64,000 nucleotides of DNA from an uncultured Blautia sp. (GCF_934372025.1 NZ_CAKROJ010000003.1:42884-106883); one strand, 5' to 3'; counted from the first letter of the stretch, positions 15,913 to 26,298 are shown. Numbers and translations: made by a program. Notes: a model not told the origin generated them from the letters alone.

Positions 15913-18129
15913 TTATACAGCAATACCTTTTTTCTCTGCTGCCACTTTTTTTGCACTTTCTTTCTTAGGAGCAGTTTTGCGAGATGTTTTCTTAGTCGTC
16001 ACTGGTTTTCTGGCTGCCACAGCAAGTTTTTCCGGTTTCTTTCCTGGTGTACAGGAGAAAATTGCCACTCCCAGCGCAGGAATCTTAAATGTAACAGAAT
16101 ACTCTCTCTCATCGCATTCTGCCTTTTTGCAGGTTTTTGCTCTTAAATTCACAGTACCCTGTCCGCCATATTCCTTGCGGTCACTGTTGAATATTTCTTT
16201 ATATTTTCCATAAAACGGAACACCTACCTGATAACTTTCATATGGAACAGCAGCAAAATTACATACCGCAAGCAATGTTTCATCTGGTTTTTCTGTCTTA
16301 CGAAGGAATGTCAGAACATTTTCTTCATATTTCATAAGCTGGATCCACTCAAATCCGTCATAATCATCATCCATTACAGACAATGCAGGCTGAGAAACAT
16401 ACAGTTCATTCAGATCATGAATGAATTTTTTCAACTCATCAGAAAGATTTTTATCAGGTGCCATCATCTTACATCCCGGATGAAGCATCATATAGGAATA
16501 TGCTGCACGAATCTGGCTCAGCTTCTGTGCATCATCCCCCGGAAGTTTTTCCATAAAACTCTCCTGATCTCCGGTCTCCCTGCTTCCAAGCGGAAGAACA
16601 AAATGCTCACAGTAAGTATACAACATGGAAAGTGTCAGCTGATCATGTACATACTGACGTTCGATCGGATCCTTTGAAAGATAATTCAGAAAATCTCCTG
16701 CCCAGTTGTTATTCCATTTATATGTGAACCCAATATTGTCATCCTCAACACTTCCGGTCAGTTCAGACCAAAGACCATCTTCCTGTGCGATCGTCATCGT
16801 TCCCGGAAGTTTTTTATTCAGAATAGAATTCAGATGCTTCAGGAATTCAACTGCTGCCAGATTCTCATTGCTTCCATAGATATTTGGTCGCCACTGTCCG
16901 TATTCTTTTCCAAAGTCCAGATACAGCATGGAATCCACATCATCCAGTCTTAATCCGTCTGCATGATAGAATTCCAGCCAGTAAAATGCATTGGCAAGAA
17001 GGAAGTCTCTGACCATTGGACTTTCATAATTAAAAAGCAACGTTCCCCACATTGGATGGATTGCCATAGACGGATCCGGATTTTCATATAAAGGTGTGCC
17101 GTCAAATTTCTCAAGGCCACCCTCCTGTCTCGGAAAATGAGAAGGTGTCCAATCAAGTATCACGCCAATATTTTCTTTATGCAGTTCATTTACAAGTTTC
17201 TGAAAATCAGACGGTTTTCCAAAGCGACGATCTGGGGCATAATAAGCAAACGTGCTGTATTCACCGGCCTCATCATCCAGGTATTCCATAACCGGATGAA
17301 GCTCTACATGTGTATATTTCAGTTCTTTAAGATACGCAACCAGTTCTTCGGCATTTTTCCATTTGGAAAGACTCGTCTCATAAATTGAAACCGGCTGTTT
17401 ACGATTCTGAAATCTGACGCGTTCTTTCATCCAGTCTGCATCGTCCCATTGAAAATCACGAAGGTCAGCAACAACCGATGCTGCCCCTGGAGGAAGTTCC
17501 GTACATGCAGCATAAGGATCGGACTTCAACTGAACAACTCCACCCTTCAGTTTCATTTCATATTTATAAATTTCACCGGCTTCAACACCCGGAATAAACA
17601 ACTCAAAAATACCGGACATCGGCATACGATGCATCATGTGACAACGGCCATCCCAGTTATTAAAATTGCCTACCACACTGACACGAAGTGCATTCGGTGC
17701 CCACACTGCAAAAGAAGTTCCCTGCACGCCATTGATCTCAATCGGATGTGCTCCAAGCTTCTCATAGGCATGATAATAAACACCTGCACAGAATGCTTTT
17801 TCTTCAGCTTCTGTAATCTGTACAGGAAAAGCGTATGGGTCTGCAAATGTGTTCGTTTCTTTTCCTCTGGTGATTCGATACTGATATGCCGGGATCTTTC
17901 TTCCAGGAATCATTACTGCAAAATAACCTGCATCATCCTGCCTTTCCATCTCGTACGTTTTTTTATCTACAAGAACCTCTGCTTTCTCCGCATCCGGAAA
18001 AAATCCCTGCACAAGGACACCATCTGCTGTAAGACGCGGTGCCATAAGATCTCTCGGTGATGCTTCCTCTGCATAAACGACTGCCTCAATCTCCGGCCAG
18101 TCCATATATTCATATACTTTGCTTGCCAT
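15913..18129 (-). CDS. GlgB-like GH13 protein lacking key catalytic residues
   Basis: This 738-residue protein has the layout of a 1,4-alpha-glucan branching enzyme: N-terminal beta modules, a carbohydrate-binding module at about 130-225 (VVGNFNNWDG), a GH13 barrel from 245 and a C-terminal beta domain. Region I (DWTPSHFP, Asp326) and the nucleophile region (DGLRLDDVDS, Asp396) are intact. In region III the usual AEES/AEED is AQED, so the general acid/base Glu is Gln449. In region IV the usual PLSHDEVVH is PLGSRETGD, so His and Asp are lost, and the following loop with MGxEFGQ is deleted. The last 35 residues are Lys/Ala-rich like a histone tail. I infer a non-catalytic glycogen-binding or regulatory paralogue. 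No other glg gene is near. It diverges from a PfkB kinase. Confidence 0.85.
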   Translation of the reverse strand: MASKVYEYMDWPEIEAVVYAEEASPRDLMAPRLTADGVLVQGFFPDAEKAEVLVDKKTYEMERQDDAGYFAVMIPGRKIPAYQYRITRGKETNTFADPYAFPVQITEAEEKAFCAGVYYHAYEKLGAHPIEINGVQGTSFAVWAPNALRVSVVGNFNNWDGRCHMMHRMPMSGIFELFIPGVEAGEIYKYEMKLKGGVVQLKSDPYAACTELPPGAASVVADLRDFQWDDADWMKERVRFQNRKQPVSIYETSLSKWKNAEELVAYLKELKYTHVELHPVMEYLDDEAGEYSTFAYYAPDRRFGKPSDFQKLVNELHKENIGVILDWTPSHFPRQEGGLEKFDGTPLYENPDPSMAIHPMWGTLLFNYESPMVRDFLLANAFYWLEFYHADGLRLDDVDSMLYLDFGKEYGQWRPNIYGSNENLAAVEFLKHLNSILNKKLPGTMTIAQEDGLWSELTGSVEDDNIGFTYKWNNNWAGDFLNYLSKDPIERQYVHDQLTLSMLYTYCEHFVLPLGSRETGDQESFMEKLPGDDAQKLSQIRAAYSYMMLHPGCKMMAPDKNLSDELKKFIHDLNELYVSQPALSVMDDDYDGFEWIQLMKYEENVLTFLRKTEKPDETLLAVCNFAAVPYESYQVGVPFYGKYKEIFNSDRKEYGGQGTVNLRAKTCKKAECDEREYSVTFKIPALGVAIFSCTPGKKPEKLAVAARKPVTTKKTSRKTAPKKESAKKVAAEKKGIAV

Positions 18130-18228
18130 AGCTTATGCCTCCATTCTGAAATGCAGCTGTCAATTGCATTTCCATGTATTTAGTTTATCATTTTTTCACA
18201 TAAAAATAAAGAATATAACGAAATTAGT

Positions 18229-18257
18229 TTGACAAAAGACAGCTACTACGATAAATT
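18229..18257 (+). promoter_or_regulatory. Promoter of the PfkB kinase gene
   Basis: A perfect TTGACA (18229-18234) and TAAATT (18252-18257) with a 17-bp spacer, about 44 bp before the start codon. Confidence 0.65.
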
Positions 18258-18300
18258 GAATATATCAAAGAATGCATGAAATAAGGAGGTCTTTAATGAC

Positions 18301-19269
18301 ATGGAAAAAAGACAATTTGATGTAACAGCTCTCGGAGAGCTTCTTATTGACTTTACTGAAAACGGTTCCAGTTCTCAGGGCAATCCTATGATGGAGGCAA
18401 ATCCAGGTGGTGCCCCATGTAATGTTCTTGCCATGCTGGAACGTCTTGGCAAAAAAACTGCTTTTATCGGAAAAGTCGGAAAGGATATGTTTGGGAACCA
18501 GTTAAAGAAAGCTGTAGAAGAGGTTGGTATTGATACACGTAATCTGATTCTGGATGAGAAATATCATACCACGCTTGCTTTTGTTCATACATATCCGGAT
18601 GGTGACCGTGATTTCTCCTTCTATCGCGATCCTGGTGCAGACATGATGCTTACAAAGGACGAAGTACAGAAAGAACTGATCGAATCTTCCCGTATCTTCC
18701 ACTTTGGAACGCTTTCCTCCACTCATGAAGGTGTTCGTGAAGCTACACGCCATGCCATTGAGCTTGCGAAAGAGGCCGGATGTATCATTACTTTTGACCC
18801 AAATCTTCGTCCGCCACTCTGGAAATCTCTTGATGATGCAAAGGCTGAGATTGAATATGGTATGTCCAAATGCGATGTTCTCAAGATTTCTGACAACGAA
18901 GTAGAATTCATGTGCGGAACCACTGATTATGACAAAGGCGCTGCCATGATCCAGGAAAAATACAACATTCCGCTTATCCTTGTTACCATGGGTAAAGACG
19001 GAAGCCGTGCATATTATAAAGACATGCGTGTGGAAGCGGCTCCATTTCTTCAGGAGAACACGATTGAAACAACAGGTGCCGGAGATACATTCTGCGCAAG
19101 TACTCTGAATTACGTACTTGACCACGGCCTTGAGAATCTTACCGAAGAAAACCTGAAAGAACTTCTTACATTCGCAAATGCTGCAGCATCACTTATCACA
19201 ACACGCAAAGGTGCTCTGCGAGTTATGCCAACACGCGATGAAGTAGAAGAATTTATCAAAAGTCGGTAA
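18301..19269 (+). CDS. PfkB-family sugar kinase (fructokinase-like)
   Basis: This 322-residue kinase phosphorylates a sugar with ATP. It has the PfkB start (ALGELLIDFT), the substrate-binding GGAPCNVLAML and the C-terminal signature with catalytic Asp in TTGAGDTFCA. FDPNLRPPLW is typical of fructokinases and related ribokinase-family enzymes. A nearby ATG at 18296 is out of frame and stops at once; the true start has AAGGAGG twelve bases upstream. It is monocistronic, diverges from the GlgB-like gene and ends at a terminator. Fructose is the likely substrate, but this family is hard to assign by eye. Confidence 0.92.
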   Translation: MEKRQFDVTALGELLIDFTENGSSSQGNPMMEANPGGAPCNVLAMLERLGKKTAFIGKVGKDMFGNQLKKAVEEVGIDTRNLILDEKYHTTLAFVHTYPDGDRDFSFYRDPGADMMLTKDEVQKELIESSRIFHFGTLSSTHEGVREATRHAIELAKEAGCIITFDPNLRPPLWKSLDDAKAEIEYGMSKCDVLKISDNEVEFMCGTTDYDKGAAMIQEKYNIPLILVTMGKDGSRAYYKDMRVEAAPFLQENTIETTGAGDTFCASTLNYVLDHGLENLTEENLKELLTFANAAASLITTRKGALRVMPTRDEVEEFIKSR

Positions 19270-19282
19270 CCAATAAGCTCTC

Positions 19283-19333
19283 AAAAAGCCCGGCAAAAAT
19301 CAAGCGTAAGCGTTTGAATCTACCGGGCTTTTC
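19283..19333. terminator. Terminator between PfkB kinase and serA
   Basis: AAAAGCCCGG (from 19284) pairs with CCGGGCTTTT (19323-19332). The genes converge, and the flanking A- and T-runs allow use in both directions. Confidence 0.75.
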
Positions 19334-19369
19334 TATATTATTACATCATGAACTTTTCTATAATTTTGT

Positions 19370-20533
19370 TTATTTAATCACTCGTACCTTAGACACGCCT
19401 TCAATTGCTTCCAGTTCATCCAGAGCTTCTTTGGATGCTGCGCTTTCCAGGTCAATGATGGTATATGCATAACTTCCACGGCTCTTGTTGGTCATATCTG
19501 CAATGTTCAGGCCCTCGCTTCCGAGGATCTTGGTAAACTGGCTGATCATATTCGGAATATTCTGATGGCAGATTGTAATACGACCTACTGCCACACAGGT
19601 ACCCATATCACAGTTCGGATAGTTTACAGAATTCTTGATATTTCCATTCTCAAGGAAATCTCTTACTTCTTTTACTGCCATAACAGCACAGTTCTCTTCA
19701 GATTCTTCTGTGGAAGCACCAAGATGCGGAGTCACAAGAATTCCAGGTCTTCCAGCTACCAGAGGATTTGCAAAATCTGTAACATATTTCTTTACTTTTC
19801 CACTGTCAAGTGCTTCGATCAGGGCTTCTTCATCAACCAGAAGATCTCTTGCAAAGTTCAGAAGGACTACACCATCTTTCATCTTTGTGAAGGCTTCTTT
19901 ATTGATCATTTTCTTTGTATTATCTGTAAGCGGTACATGGATGGTAATGTAATCACACTGGCTGTAAATTTCATCCAGAGATTTGCTGTGTTTGATCGTT
20001 CTGGAAAGATTCCATGCCGCATCAATAGAAATATACGGGTCATATCCGTAAACTTCCATTCCGAGGTGTGTTGCAGAGTTTGCGACCATAGCACCGATTG
20101 CACCAAGACCAATGATACCAAGTTTTTTACCGCTGATCTCACATCCGGCAAACTGTTTTTTCTGTTTTTCTGCCAGTTTGTCGATGTGCTCTCTGTCTTC
20201 TTCGTGAGCTACCCATTCAATACCACCAACGATATCACGGGATGCAAGAAGCATTCCTGCAAGTACAAGTTCTTTAACACCATTTGCATTGGCACCAGGA
20301 GTATTAAATACTACGATACCTTTTTCTGCGCATTTATCAACCGGAATATTATTTACACCTGCACCTGCACGGGCGATGACTTTGACATTTTCCGGAAGCT
20401 CCATATCATGCATCTTGGCACTTCTGACCAGAACTGCATCTGCATTATTCATTTCTTCTGTCTGCTTGTATTCATCTCCAAACAGGCCGAGACCTGTCTG
20501 AGAGATTGGATTGAGGCATTTATACTGGAACAT
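19370..20533 (-). CDS. serA: D-3-phosphoglycerate dehydrogenase
   Basis: This 387-residue enzyme oxidises 3-phosphoglycerate to 3-phosphohydroxypyruvate, the first step of serine synthesis. The NAD-binding motif is GIIGLGAIGAMVA, the catalytic region includes LVDEEAL and TPHLGASTEE (catalytic His), and a C-terminal ACT domain spans about 310-387 (HQNIPNMISQ). It is the short form without the intervening domain. Its ATG overlaps the serC stop by one base (TAATG), so the two are translationally coupled. It is the last gene of the leu-ilv-ser operon. Confidence 0.95.
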   Translation of the reverse strand: MFQYKCLNPISQTGLGLFGDEYKQTEEMNNADAVLVRSAKMHDMELPENVKVIARAGAGVNNIPVDKCAEKGIVVFNTPGANANGVKELVLAGMLLASRDIVGGIEWVAHEEDREHIDKLAEKQKKQFAGCEISGKKLGIIGLGAIGAMVANSATHLGMEVYGYDPYISIDAAWNLSRTIKHSKSLDEIYSQCDYITIHVPLTDNTKKMINKEAFTKMKDGVVLLNFARDLLVDEEALIEALDSGKVKKYVTDFANPLVAGRPGILVTPHLGASTEESEENCAVMAVKEVRDFLENGNIKNSVNYPNCDMGTCVAVGRITICHQNIPNMISQFTKILGSEGLNIADMTNKSRGSYAYTIIDLESAASKEALDELEAIEGVSKVRVIK

Positions 20534-21615
20534 TATGCATTTTCCTCCTCGAATTTTTTCATGAATGCTACGAGGGCTTCTACGCCTTCTTTTGGCATTG
20601 CATTGTAAATACTTGCACGCATACCGCCAACTGTTCTGTGTCCTTTAAGGTTTACAAGACCTGCTGCTTTTGCCTCTTTGACAAATTTTGCGTCCATGTC
20701 TTTGTCTCCTGTAACAAAAGGAACATTCATCAGAGAACGGGATGCCGGCTCTACTGTACCTTTGAAGAGTTTGCTCTGATCCAGGAAATCATAGAGAATC
20801 TTGGCTTTTTCAATGTTTCTCTTCTGCATTTCTTCCAGTCCGCCCATAGCTTTGAGCCATTTGAAAACCTTGCCGCATACATAGATGCAGTAAGCGTTCG
20901 GAGTGTTATACAGAGAACCTGCATCTGCATGTGTCTTATATGTAAGCATGGTTGGTGTTCCAGGAAGAACATCCTCAGTAATGAGGTCTTCACGAATGAT
21001 TGCAATTACCATACCAGCTGGTCCGATGTTTTTCTGAACGCCGCCATAGATGATACCATATTTGCTTACATCTACAGGCTCTGATAAGAAACAGGAGGAT
21101 ACGTCCGCTACCAGCGTTTTGCCTTTTGTATTCGGAAGTGTTTTAAATTTTGTTCCATAGATTGTATTGTTTTCACAGATATATACATAGTCTGCATCCG
21201 GGCTGACCGGAAGATCACTGCAATCCGGAATGTAGGAAAAGGTTTTGTCTTCTGAAGATGCAATCTTATTTACCTTTCCGTATTTCTGTGCTTCCTGATA
21301 TGCTTTTTTTGCCCACTGACCGGTAACAATATAGTCAGCCACTCCGTTCTTCATCAGGTTCATCGGAATCATGGCAAACTGCTGAGAAGCACCACCCTGA
21401 AGGAATAATACCTTGTAGTTATCCGGGATGTTCATCAGATCTCTGAGATCCTGTTCTGCATCATCGATAATCTTCTGAAATTCAGGGCTTCTGTGGCTCA
21501 TTTCCATAACGGACATGCCACTTCCCTGATAATCCATCATCTCTTCTGCTACTTCTTTCAGCACAGGTTCCGGCAGTACGGCCGGTCCTGCAGAAAAATT
21601 ATACACTCTGCTCAT
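20533..21615 (-). CDS. serC: Phosphoserine aminotransferase
   Basis: This 360-residue PLP enzyme converts 3-phosphohydroxypyruvate to phosphoserine using glutamate. It begins YNFSAGPAVLPEPVL, the SerC hallmark, and has FLQGGASQQFAM and the PLP lysine in GGVQKNIGPAG. The ATG lies 17 bp inside the end of ilvB, and its ribosome binding site (GAGGAGGA) is within ilvB. It is coupled to serA. serB is not in the window. Confidence 0.96.
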   Translation of the reverse strand: MSRVYNFSAGPAVLPEPVLKEVAEEMMDYQGSGMSVMEMSHRSPEFQKIIDDAEQDLRDLMNIPDNYKVLFLQGGASQQFAMIPMNLMKNGVADYIVTGQWAKKAYQEAQKYGKVNKIASSEDKTFSYIPDCSDLPVSPDADYVYICENNTIYGTKFKTLPNTKGKTLVADVSSCFLSEPVDVSKYGIIYGGVQKNIGPAGMVIAIIREDLITEDVLPGTPTMLTYKTHADAGSLYNTPNAYCIYVCGKVFKWLKAMGGLEEMQKRNIEKAKILYDFLDQSKLFKGTVEPASRSLMNVPFVTGDKDMDAKFVKEAKAAGLVNLKGHRTVGGMRASIYNAMPKEGVEALVAFMKKFEEENA

Positions 21616-23290
21616 TGTTCTTCATATCCTCCTCGTCAAAAACTTCATTCAGACTTGCACCTGCCGGTACCATTGGAAATACGCTGAGATCCTGATCGAT
21701 CCAGCAGTCCAGTACTACAGGTCCGTCTGTTGCGAGAGCCTCGCGGATTGCCGGCTCTACTTCTTCCATCTTCGTAACACGGATTGCTTTCGCTCCCATG
21801 CCCTCCGATATTTTCACAAAATCCACTGCATCATCAAGAACGGTGTGTGAATATCTGTGATCATAGAACAGTGTCTGCCACTGACGCACCATGCCAAGCA
21901 CATGATTGTTCATGACAATCTGTAAAAGCTGTTTGTGGCATCGTACTGCTGTGGCAATTTCGTTCATATTCATTCTGAAACAGCCGTCTCCGGCGATGTT
22001 GACAACTGTTTTATCCGGTCTGCCCATCTTTGCACCAATCGCAGCCCCAAGACCATATCCCATTGTTCCGAGACCACCGGAAGTCAGGAAAGTACGGGGT
22101 TCTTTATACTTGAAGTACTGCGCGGCCCACATCTGATGCTGACCGACATCTGTTGAAATAATTGCATCACCCTCTGTGATCTCATAGAGTTTCTCTATAA
22201 TGTATGGTCCGGTAAGCTGAGAATGATCATAATTCAAAGGATACTTTGCTTTCATCTCCTGAATATGTTCTATCCACTCCGGATGCTGCTCTTCCGGAAT
22301 CATTTCCAGAAGTCTGCGAAGAACCTCTCTTACATCTCCAATCACAGACGCATCTACAACAACATTCTTATTAATTTCGGCCGCATCTACATCAATCTGA
22401 AGAATCTTTGCCTGTTTGGCAAAAGTCTTGGCATTTCCTGTAACACGGTCACTGAAACGTGCTCCAAGAACGATCAGAAGATCGCACTGAGTTACGCCAA
22501 GATCGGAAGTTTTTGTTCCATGCATACCAAGCATTCCGGTATACAGCGGATCTTCCCCTGAAAAAGCACCTTTTCCCATAAGGCTGTCACAAACCGGTGC
22601 CTGAATTTTGTGTGCCAGTTCACTGATTTCCCTGGACGCACCGGAAATAACGCATCCACCTCCACAGAAAATATATGGTTTCTCAGCTTCCTCAATCATC
22701 TGTGCCGCTACTTCCAGATCTTCTTTACGAATGGTCTCAACCTCTCGGTTTATCGTAGCCGGACGGCGTACCGAATATTCATAAATTGCCCCGGTCACAT
22801 CCTTGGTCACATCAACAAGTACCGGACCCGGACGTCCGCTTTTTGCAATATAAAATGCTTTACGAATTGTATCAGCCAGCATGGAGATATCTTTTACGAT
22901 AAAACTGTGCTTTGTAATTGGCATCACGATTCCGGCAATATCAACTTCCTGAAAGGAGTCTCTTCCAAGAAGCGGTTTCCCAACGTTTGCGGTAATAGCC
23001 ACAACCGGAACAGAATCCATGTAGGCGGTTGCAATACCTGTAACCAGGTTCGTAGCTCCCGGACCGGATGTAGCCAGACATACTCCGACTTTTCCCGTAG
23101 CCCGCGCATAACCGTCTGCCGCATGAGATGCACCCTGTTCATGGGATGTCAGAACGTGATGTATTTCATCACTGTGTTTGTAGAGAGCATCATAGACATT
23201 AAGGATTGCTCCGCCCGGATAACCGAAAACTGTATCAACTTTTTGTTCTTTCAGGCATTCAATAATGATCTCTGCACCTGTAAGCTGCAT
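21599..23290 (-). CDS. ilvB: Acetolactate synthase large subunit
   Basis: This 563-residue thiamine-diphosphate enzyme condenses pyruvate for valine/leucine or pyruvate with 2-oxobutyrate for isoleucine. I start it at ATG 23290 (MQLTGAEII), with AGGAGG seven bases upstream, rather than 23314. Motifs: GYPGGAILNVYDAL, the catalytic Glu in SHEQGASHAADGYAR, and the ThDP/Mg site GDGCFRMN with NNHVLGM. FAD-type middle domain present. The regulatory subunit ilvN is not adjacent, so it would have to be elsewhere. It overlaps serC by 17 bp and follows ilvD by about 40 bp. Confidence 0.95.
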   Translation of the reverse strand: MQLTGAEIIIECLKEQKVDTVFGYPGGAILNVYDALYKHSDEIHHVLTSHEQGASHAADGYARATGKVGVCLATSGPGATNLVTGIATAYMDSVPVVAITANVGKPLLGRDSFQEVDIAGIVMPITKHSFIVKDISMLADTIRKAFYIAKSGRPGPVLVDVTKDVTGAIYEYSVRRPATINREVETIRKEDLEVAAQMIEEAEKPYIFCGGGCVISGASREISELAHKIQAPVCDSLMGKGAFSGEDPLYTGMLGMHGTKTSDLGVTQCDLLIVLGARFSDRVTGNAKTFAKQAKILQIDVDAAEINKNVVVDASVIGDVREVLRRLLEMIPEEQHPEWIEHIQEMKAKYPLNYDHSQLTGPYIIEKLYEITEGDAIISTDVGQHQMWAAQYFKYKEPRTFLTSGGLGTMGYGLGAAIGAKMGRPDKTVVNIAGDGCFRMNMNEIATAVRCHKQLLQIVMNNHVLGMVRQWQTLFYDHRYSHTVLDDAVDFVKISEGMGAKAIRVTKMEEVEPAIREALATDGPVVLDCWIDQDLSVFPMVPAGASLNEVFDEEDMKNNEQSV

Positions 23291-23329
23291 TGTATTTCCT
23301 CCTGTGTTTATCATATGATAAAATCTCTC

Positions 23330-25003
23330 TTATTTTGCCTTAGGCACTTCAAGAATTGCTCCTCTGTTGCCAGAAGTAACCATTGCCGCATATCTTGCAA
23401 GATATCCTGTTGTGATCTTAGGTTCACGTGGCTGCCATTTTGCTTTTCTTGCTGCCATTTCTTCATCAGAGACTTTTACTTCCAGTTTCAGTTCCGGAAT
23501 ATTGATGCTGATCATATCTCCTTCTTCAATCAGTGCGATCGGACCGCCAACTGCTGCTTCCGGTGAAACATGTCCAATGGATGCACCACGGGATGCACCG
23601 CTGAAACGACCGTCTGTAATAAGTGCTACAGAAGAACCGAGGCCCATACCTGCGATTGCAGATGTAGGATTCAGCATCTCTCTCATTCCAGGTCCGCCTT
23701 TAGGTCCTTCATATCGAATAACCACAACATCTCCGGCAACGATCTTACCACCTTTGATTGCTTCAATTGCATCATCCTCGCAGTCAAAAACTCTTGCCGG
23801 TCCCTCATGAACCATCATCTCTTCAACAACAGCAGATCGTTTTACAACACCACCATCCGGAGCAATATTACCTTTAAGAACTGCAAGACCACCAGTCTGA
23901 CTGTACGGATTATCGATCGGACGGATAACTTCCGGATTAAGGTTTACACAGCCTTCAATATTTTCGCCTACTGTCTTACCGGTAACAGTCATGCACTCAG
24001 TATGGAGAAGTCCTTTTTTATTCAGTTCATTCATTACAGCATAAACACCGCCGGCTTCATTCAGGTCTTCCATATAAGTCGGACCTGCCGGTGCCAGATG
24101 ACAGAGATTTGGGGTTTTCTCACTGATCTCATTTGCAAAGCTGATGTCAAAATCCATTCCAACTTCATGTGCAATTGCCGGAAGATGGAGCATACTGTTT
24201 GTAGAACATCCAAGAGCCATATCAACTGTCAGAGCATTCAGGATAGCTTCTTTTGTCATAATATCTCGCGGGCGGATGTTTCTGCGATACATTTCCATAA
24301 CCTGCATACCAGCATGTTTTGCAAGACGGATACGCTCAGAATATACAGCAGGAATGGTACCGTTTCCACGAAGTCCCATTCCAAGAACCTCTGTCAGACA
24401 GTTCATGGAGTTCGCTGTATACATACCGGAACAGGAACCACAGGTAGGACAGGTTTTATTCTCGAATTCTGTCAGTTCATCTTCTGTGATCTTACCAGCT
24501 GCATAAGATCCAACTGCTTCAAACATGCTGGAAAGACTCGTCTTATGTCCATGAATATGACCAGCCAGCATCGGACCGCCACTTACAAAAACAGTCGGAA
24601 CATTCAGTCTTGCTGCTGCCATCAGAAGTCCTGGAACATTTTTGTCGCAGTTCGGGACCATAACAAGTGCATCAAACTGATGTGCCATAGCCATTGCTTC
24701 TGTAGAATCCGCGATCAGATCTCTTGTTACCAGCGAATATTTCATTCCGACATGTCCCATTGCAATACCATCACATACTGCAATTGCAGGAAATACTACC
24801 GGTGTACCACCTGCCATTGCAACTCCCTGCTTAACAGCAGCTACAATCTTGTCCAGATTCATATGACCCGGTACGATTTCATTATAGGAACTTACGATTC
24901 CAACCAGAGGACGTTCCATTTCTTCTTTTGTTAATCCAAGGGCATTAAACAGGGAACGGTGAGGTGCCTGCTGTGAGCCTGTTTTTACTGCATCACTTCT
25001 CAT
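23330..25003 (-). CDS. ilvD: Dihydroxy-acid dehydratase
   Basis: This 557-residue iron-sulfur enzyme makes the 2-keto acids of the branched-chain pathway from dihydroxy acids. The cluster cysteines are in PNCDKNVPG and [28 protein letters not shown] marks the C-terminal catalytic region. The ATG has GAGGAG upstream. The 53-bp gap after leuB contains a small GAATGC/GCATTC hairpin (25041-25056) without a T-run, perhaps an mRNA processing stem. It is followed closely by ilvB. Confidence 0.96.
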   Translation of the reverse strand: MRSDAVKTGSQQAPHRSLFNALGLTKEEMERPLVGIVSSYNEIVPGHMNLDKIVAAVKQGVAMAGGTPVVFPAIAVCDGIAMGHVGMKYSLVTRDLIADSTEAMAMAHQFDALVMVPNCDKNVPGLLMAAARLNVPTVFVSGGPMLAGHIHGHKTSLSSMFEAVGSYAAGKITEDELTEFENKTCPTCGSCSGMYTANSMNCLTEVLGMGLRGNGTIPAVYSERIRLAKHAGMQVMEMYRRNIRPRDIMTKEAILNALTVDMALGCSTNSMLHLPAIAHEVGMDFDISFANEISEKTPNLCHLAPAGPTYMEDLNEAGGVYAVMNELNKKGLLHTECMTVTGKTVGENIEGCVNLNPEVIRPIDNPYSQTGGLAVLKGNIAPDGGVVKRSAVVEEMMVHEGPARVFDCEDDAIEAIKGGKIVAGDVVVIRYEGPKGGPGMREMLNPTSAIAGMGLGSSVALITDGRFSGASRGASIGHVSPEAAVGGPIALIEEGDMISINIPELKLEVKVSDEEMAARKAKWQPREPKITTGYLARYAAMVTSGNRGAILEVPKAK

Positions 25004-25056
25004 TTATATAATCTCCTCTTTACTTAATCTATACGTTCAAGAATGCCTCGGCATTC

Positions 25057-26142
25057 TCATAATGCTGCTGCAATGAGATCTCCCATCTCTTTAGTTCCAA
25101 CAGCTTTACATCCTTCTGACATGATATCGCCTGTGCGGTATCCGTCTGTCAGTACCTTCTGTACAGCTGCTTCTACTGCATCTGCTTCTTCATCCAGATT
25201 CAGAGAATAACGAAGCATCATGGCTGCTGAAAGAATTGTAGCGATCGGATTGGCTTTATTCTGCCCTGCAATATCCGGTGCTGATCCGTGACTTGGTTCA
25301 TACAGTCCAAATTTTGTCTCATTAAGACTTGCTGAGGAAAGCATTCCGATCGAGCCGGTCACCATACTGGCTTCATCTGATAAGATATCTCCAAACATAT
25401 TCTCGGTAAGGATAACATCAAACTGTGCCGGATCATGTACAAGCTGCATAGCGCAGTTATCAACAAGCATATGTTCCAGTGTAACTTCCGGATAGTCTTT
25501 TGCGACCTCCTCAACAACCTTTCTCCAGAGTCTGGAGGAATCCAGTACATTTGCTTTATCTACACTTGTGACCTTTTTATTTCTCTTCATTGCAATGTCA
25601 AATGCTTTGATTGCAATGCGGCGGATTTCATTTTCATTATAAGCAAGTGTATCGACAGCTTTCATTACTCCATCTTCTTCAACAGTCTTTCTTTCTCCGA
25701 AATAAAGTCCACCTGTCAGCTCACGGACAATGATCATGTCAAATCCATTGTCACCGATTACTTCTTTTTTGATCGGACACGCATCCTCGAGCTCTTTGTA
25801 AAGATATGCCGGACGAAGATTTGCAAAAAGATTTAATGCTTTACGGATTGCCAGAAGTCCTGCTTCCGGACGTTTGGACGGTTCAAGCTTATACCATGGA
25901 GATGTCTTTGCATCACCACCGATAGATCCCATCAGAACTGCGTCAGAGGCTTTGGCTGTGGCAATTGCCTCTTCGGTAAGCGGTATTCCATGAACATCGA
26001 TAGATGCTCCTCCAAGAAGTACCTCTGAATATTCAAATGTATGATGATATTTCTCACATACTCTATCAAGAACTTTCTTTGCTTCACTGACAATTTCCGG
26101 TCCAATTCCATCTCCCGGAATCAATGCGATCTTGTATTCCAT
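25057..26142 (-). CDS. leuB: 3-isopropylmalate dehydrogenase
   Basis: This 361-residue NAD enzyme oxidatively decarboxylates 3-isopropylmalate in leucine synthesis. I choose ATG 26142 ([14 protein letters not shown]) because the glycine-rich family start follows at once and GAGAGG lies 10 bp upstream; a longer frame begins at 26199. Motifs: [20 protein letters not shown], and the active-site [14 protein letters not shown]. It is the first gene of leuB-ilvD-ilvB-serC-serA. leuA and leuCD are not in the window. A promoter with an overlapping palindrome lies just upstream. Confidence 0.94.
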   Translation of the reverse strand: MEYKIALIPGDGIGPEIVSEAKKVLDRVCEKYHHTFEYSEVLLGGASIDVHGIPLTEEAIATAKASDAVLMGSIGGDAKTSPWYKLEPSKRPEAGLLAIRKALNLFANLRPAYLYKELEDACPIKKEVIGDNGFDMIIVRELTGGLYFGERKTVEEDGVMKAVDTLAYNENEIRRIAIKAFDIAMKRNKKVTSVDKANVLDSSRLWRKVVEEVAKDYPEVTLEHMLVDNCAMQLVHDPAQFDVILTENMFGDILSDEASMVTGSIGMLSSASLNETKFGLYEPSHGSAPDIAGQNKANPIATILSAAMMLRYSLNLDEEADAVEAAVQKVLTDGYRTGDIMSEGCKAVGTKEMGDLIAAAL

Positions 26143-26204
26143 CTCTTCATTTCCTCTCTCTGCATCACACAAATCATCAACAGAGTCCTTTCGTTGCAAA
26201 TATT

Positions 26205-26239
26205 GTTATTATAATAACGCACTTTTTTATACTTTTCAA
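26205..26239 (-). promoter_or_regulatory. Promoter and palindromic operator of the leu-ilv-ser operon
   Basis: On the minus strand TTGAAA (26239-26234) and TATTAT (26216-26211) have a 17-bp spacer. The perfect 14-bp palindrome GTTATTATAATAAC (26205-26218) covers the -10, as a repressor site would. The leader to leuB is short (about 60 nt), and no T-box or leader peptide was seen. Confidence 0.55.
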
Positions 26240-26298
26240 CCCTTTACTACATAAAAGTTGGAACGTATTAACATATAATGTGCATATTTTCCGGTCAA

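Noticed and set aside
19565..20608. 347-codon open frame opposite serA and serC
   Set aside because: It runs across two conserved genes and has mirror-frame composition.
23570..24934. 454-codon open frame on the plus strand opposite ilvD
   Set aside because: Mirror frame of a well-conserved gene; Cys/His/Ser-rich nonsense composition, no ribosome site.
25041..25056. GAATGC/GCATTC hairpin between leuB and ilvD as a terminator
   Set aside because: No T-run follows on the minus strand and the genes clearly form one operon.
26142..26298. T-box or leader-peptide attenuator before leuB
   Set aside because: Leader is only about 60 nt and has no T-box consensus, terminator pair or Leu/Val codon run.
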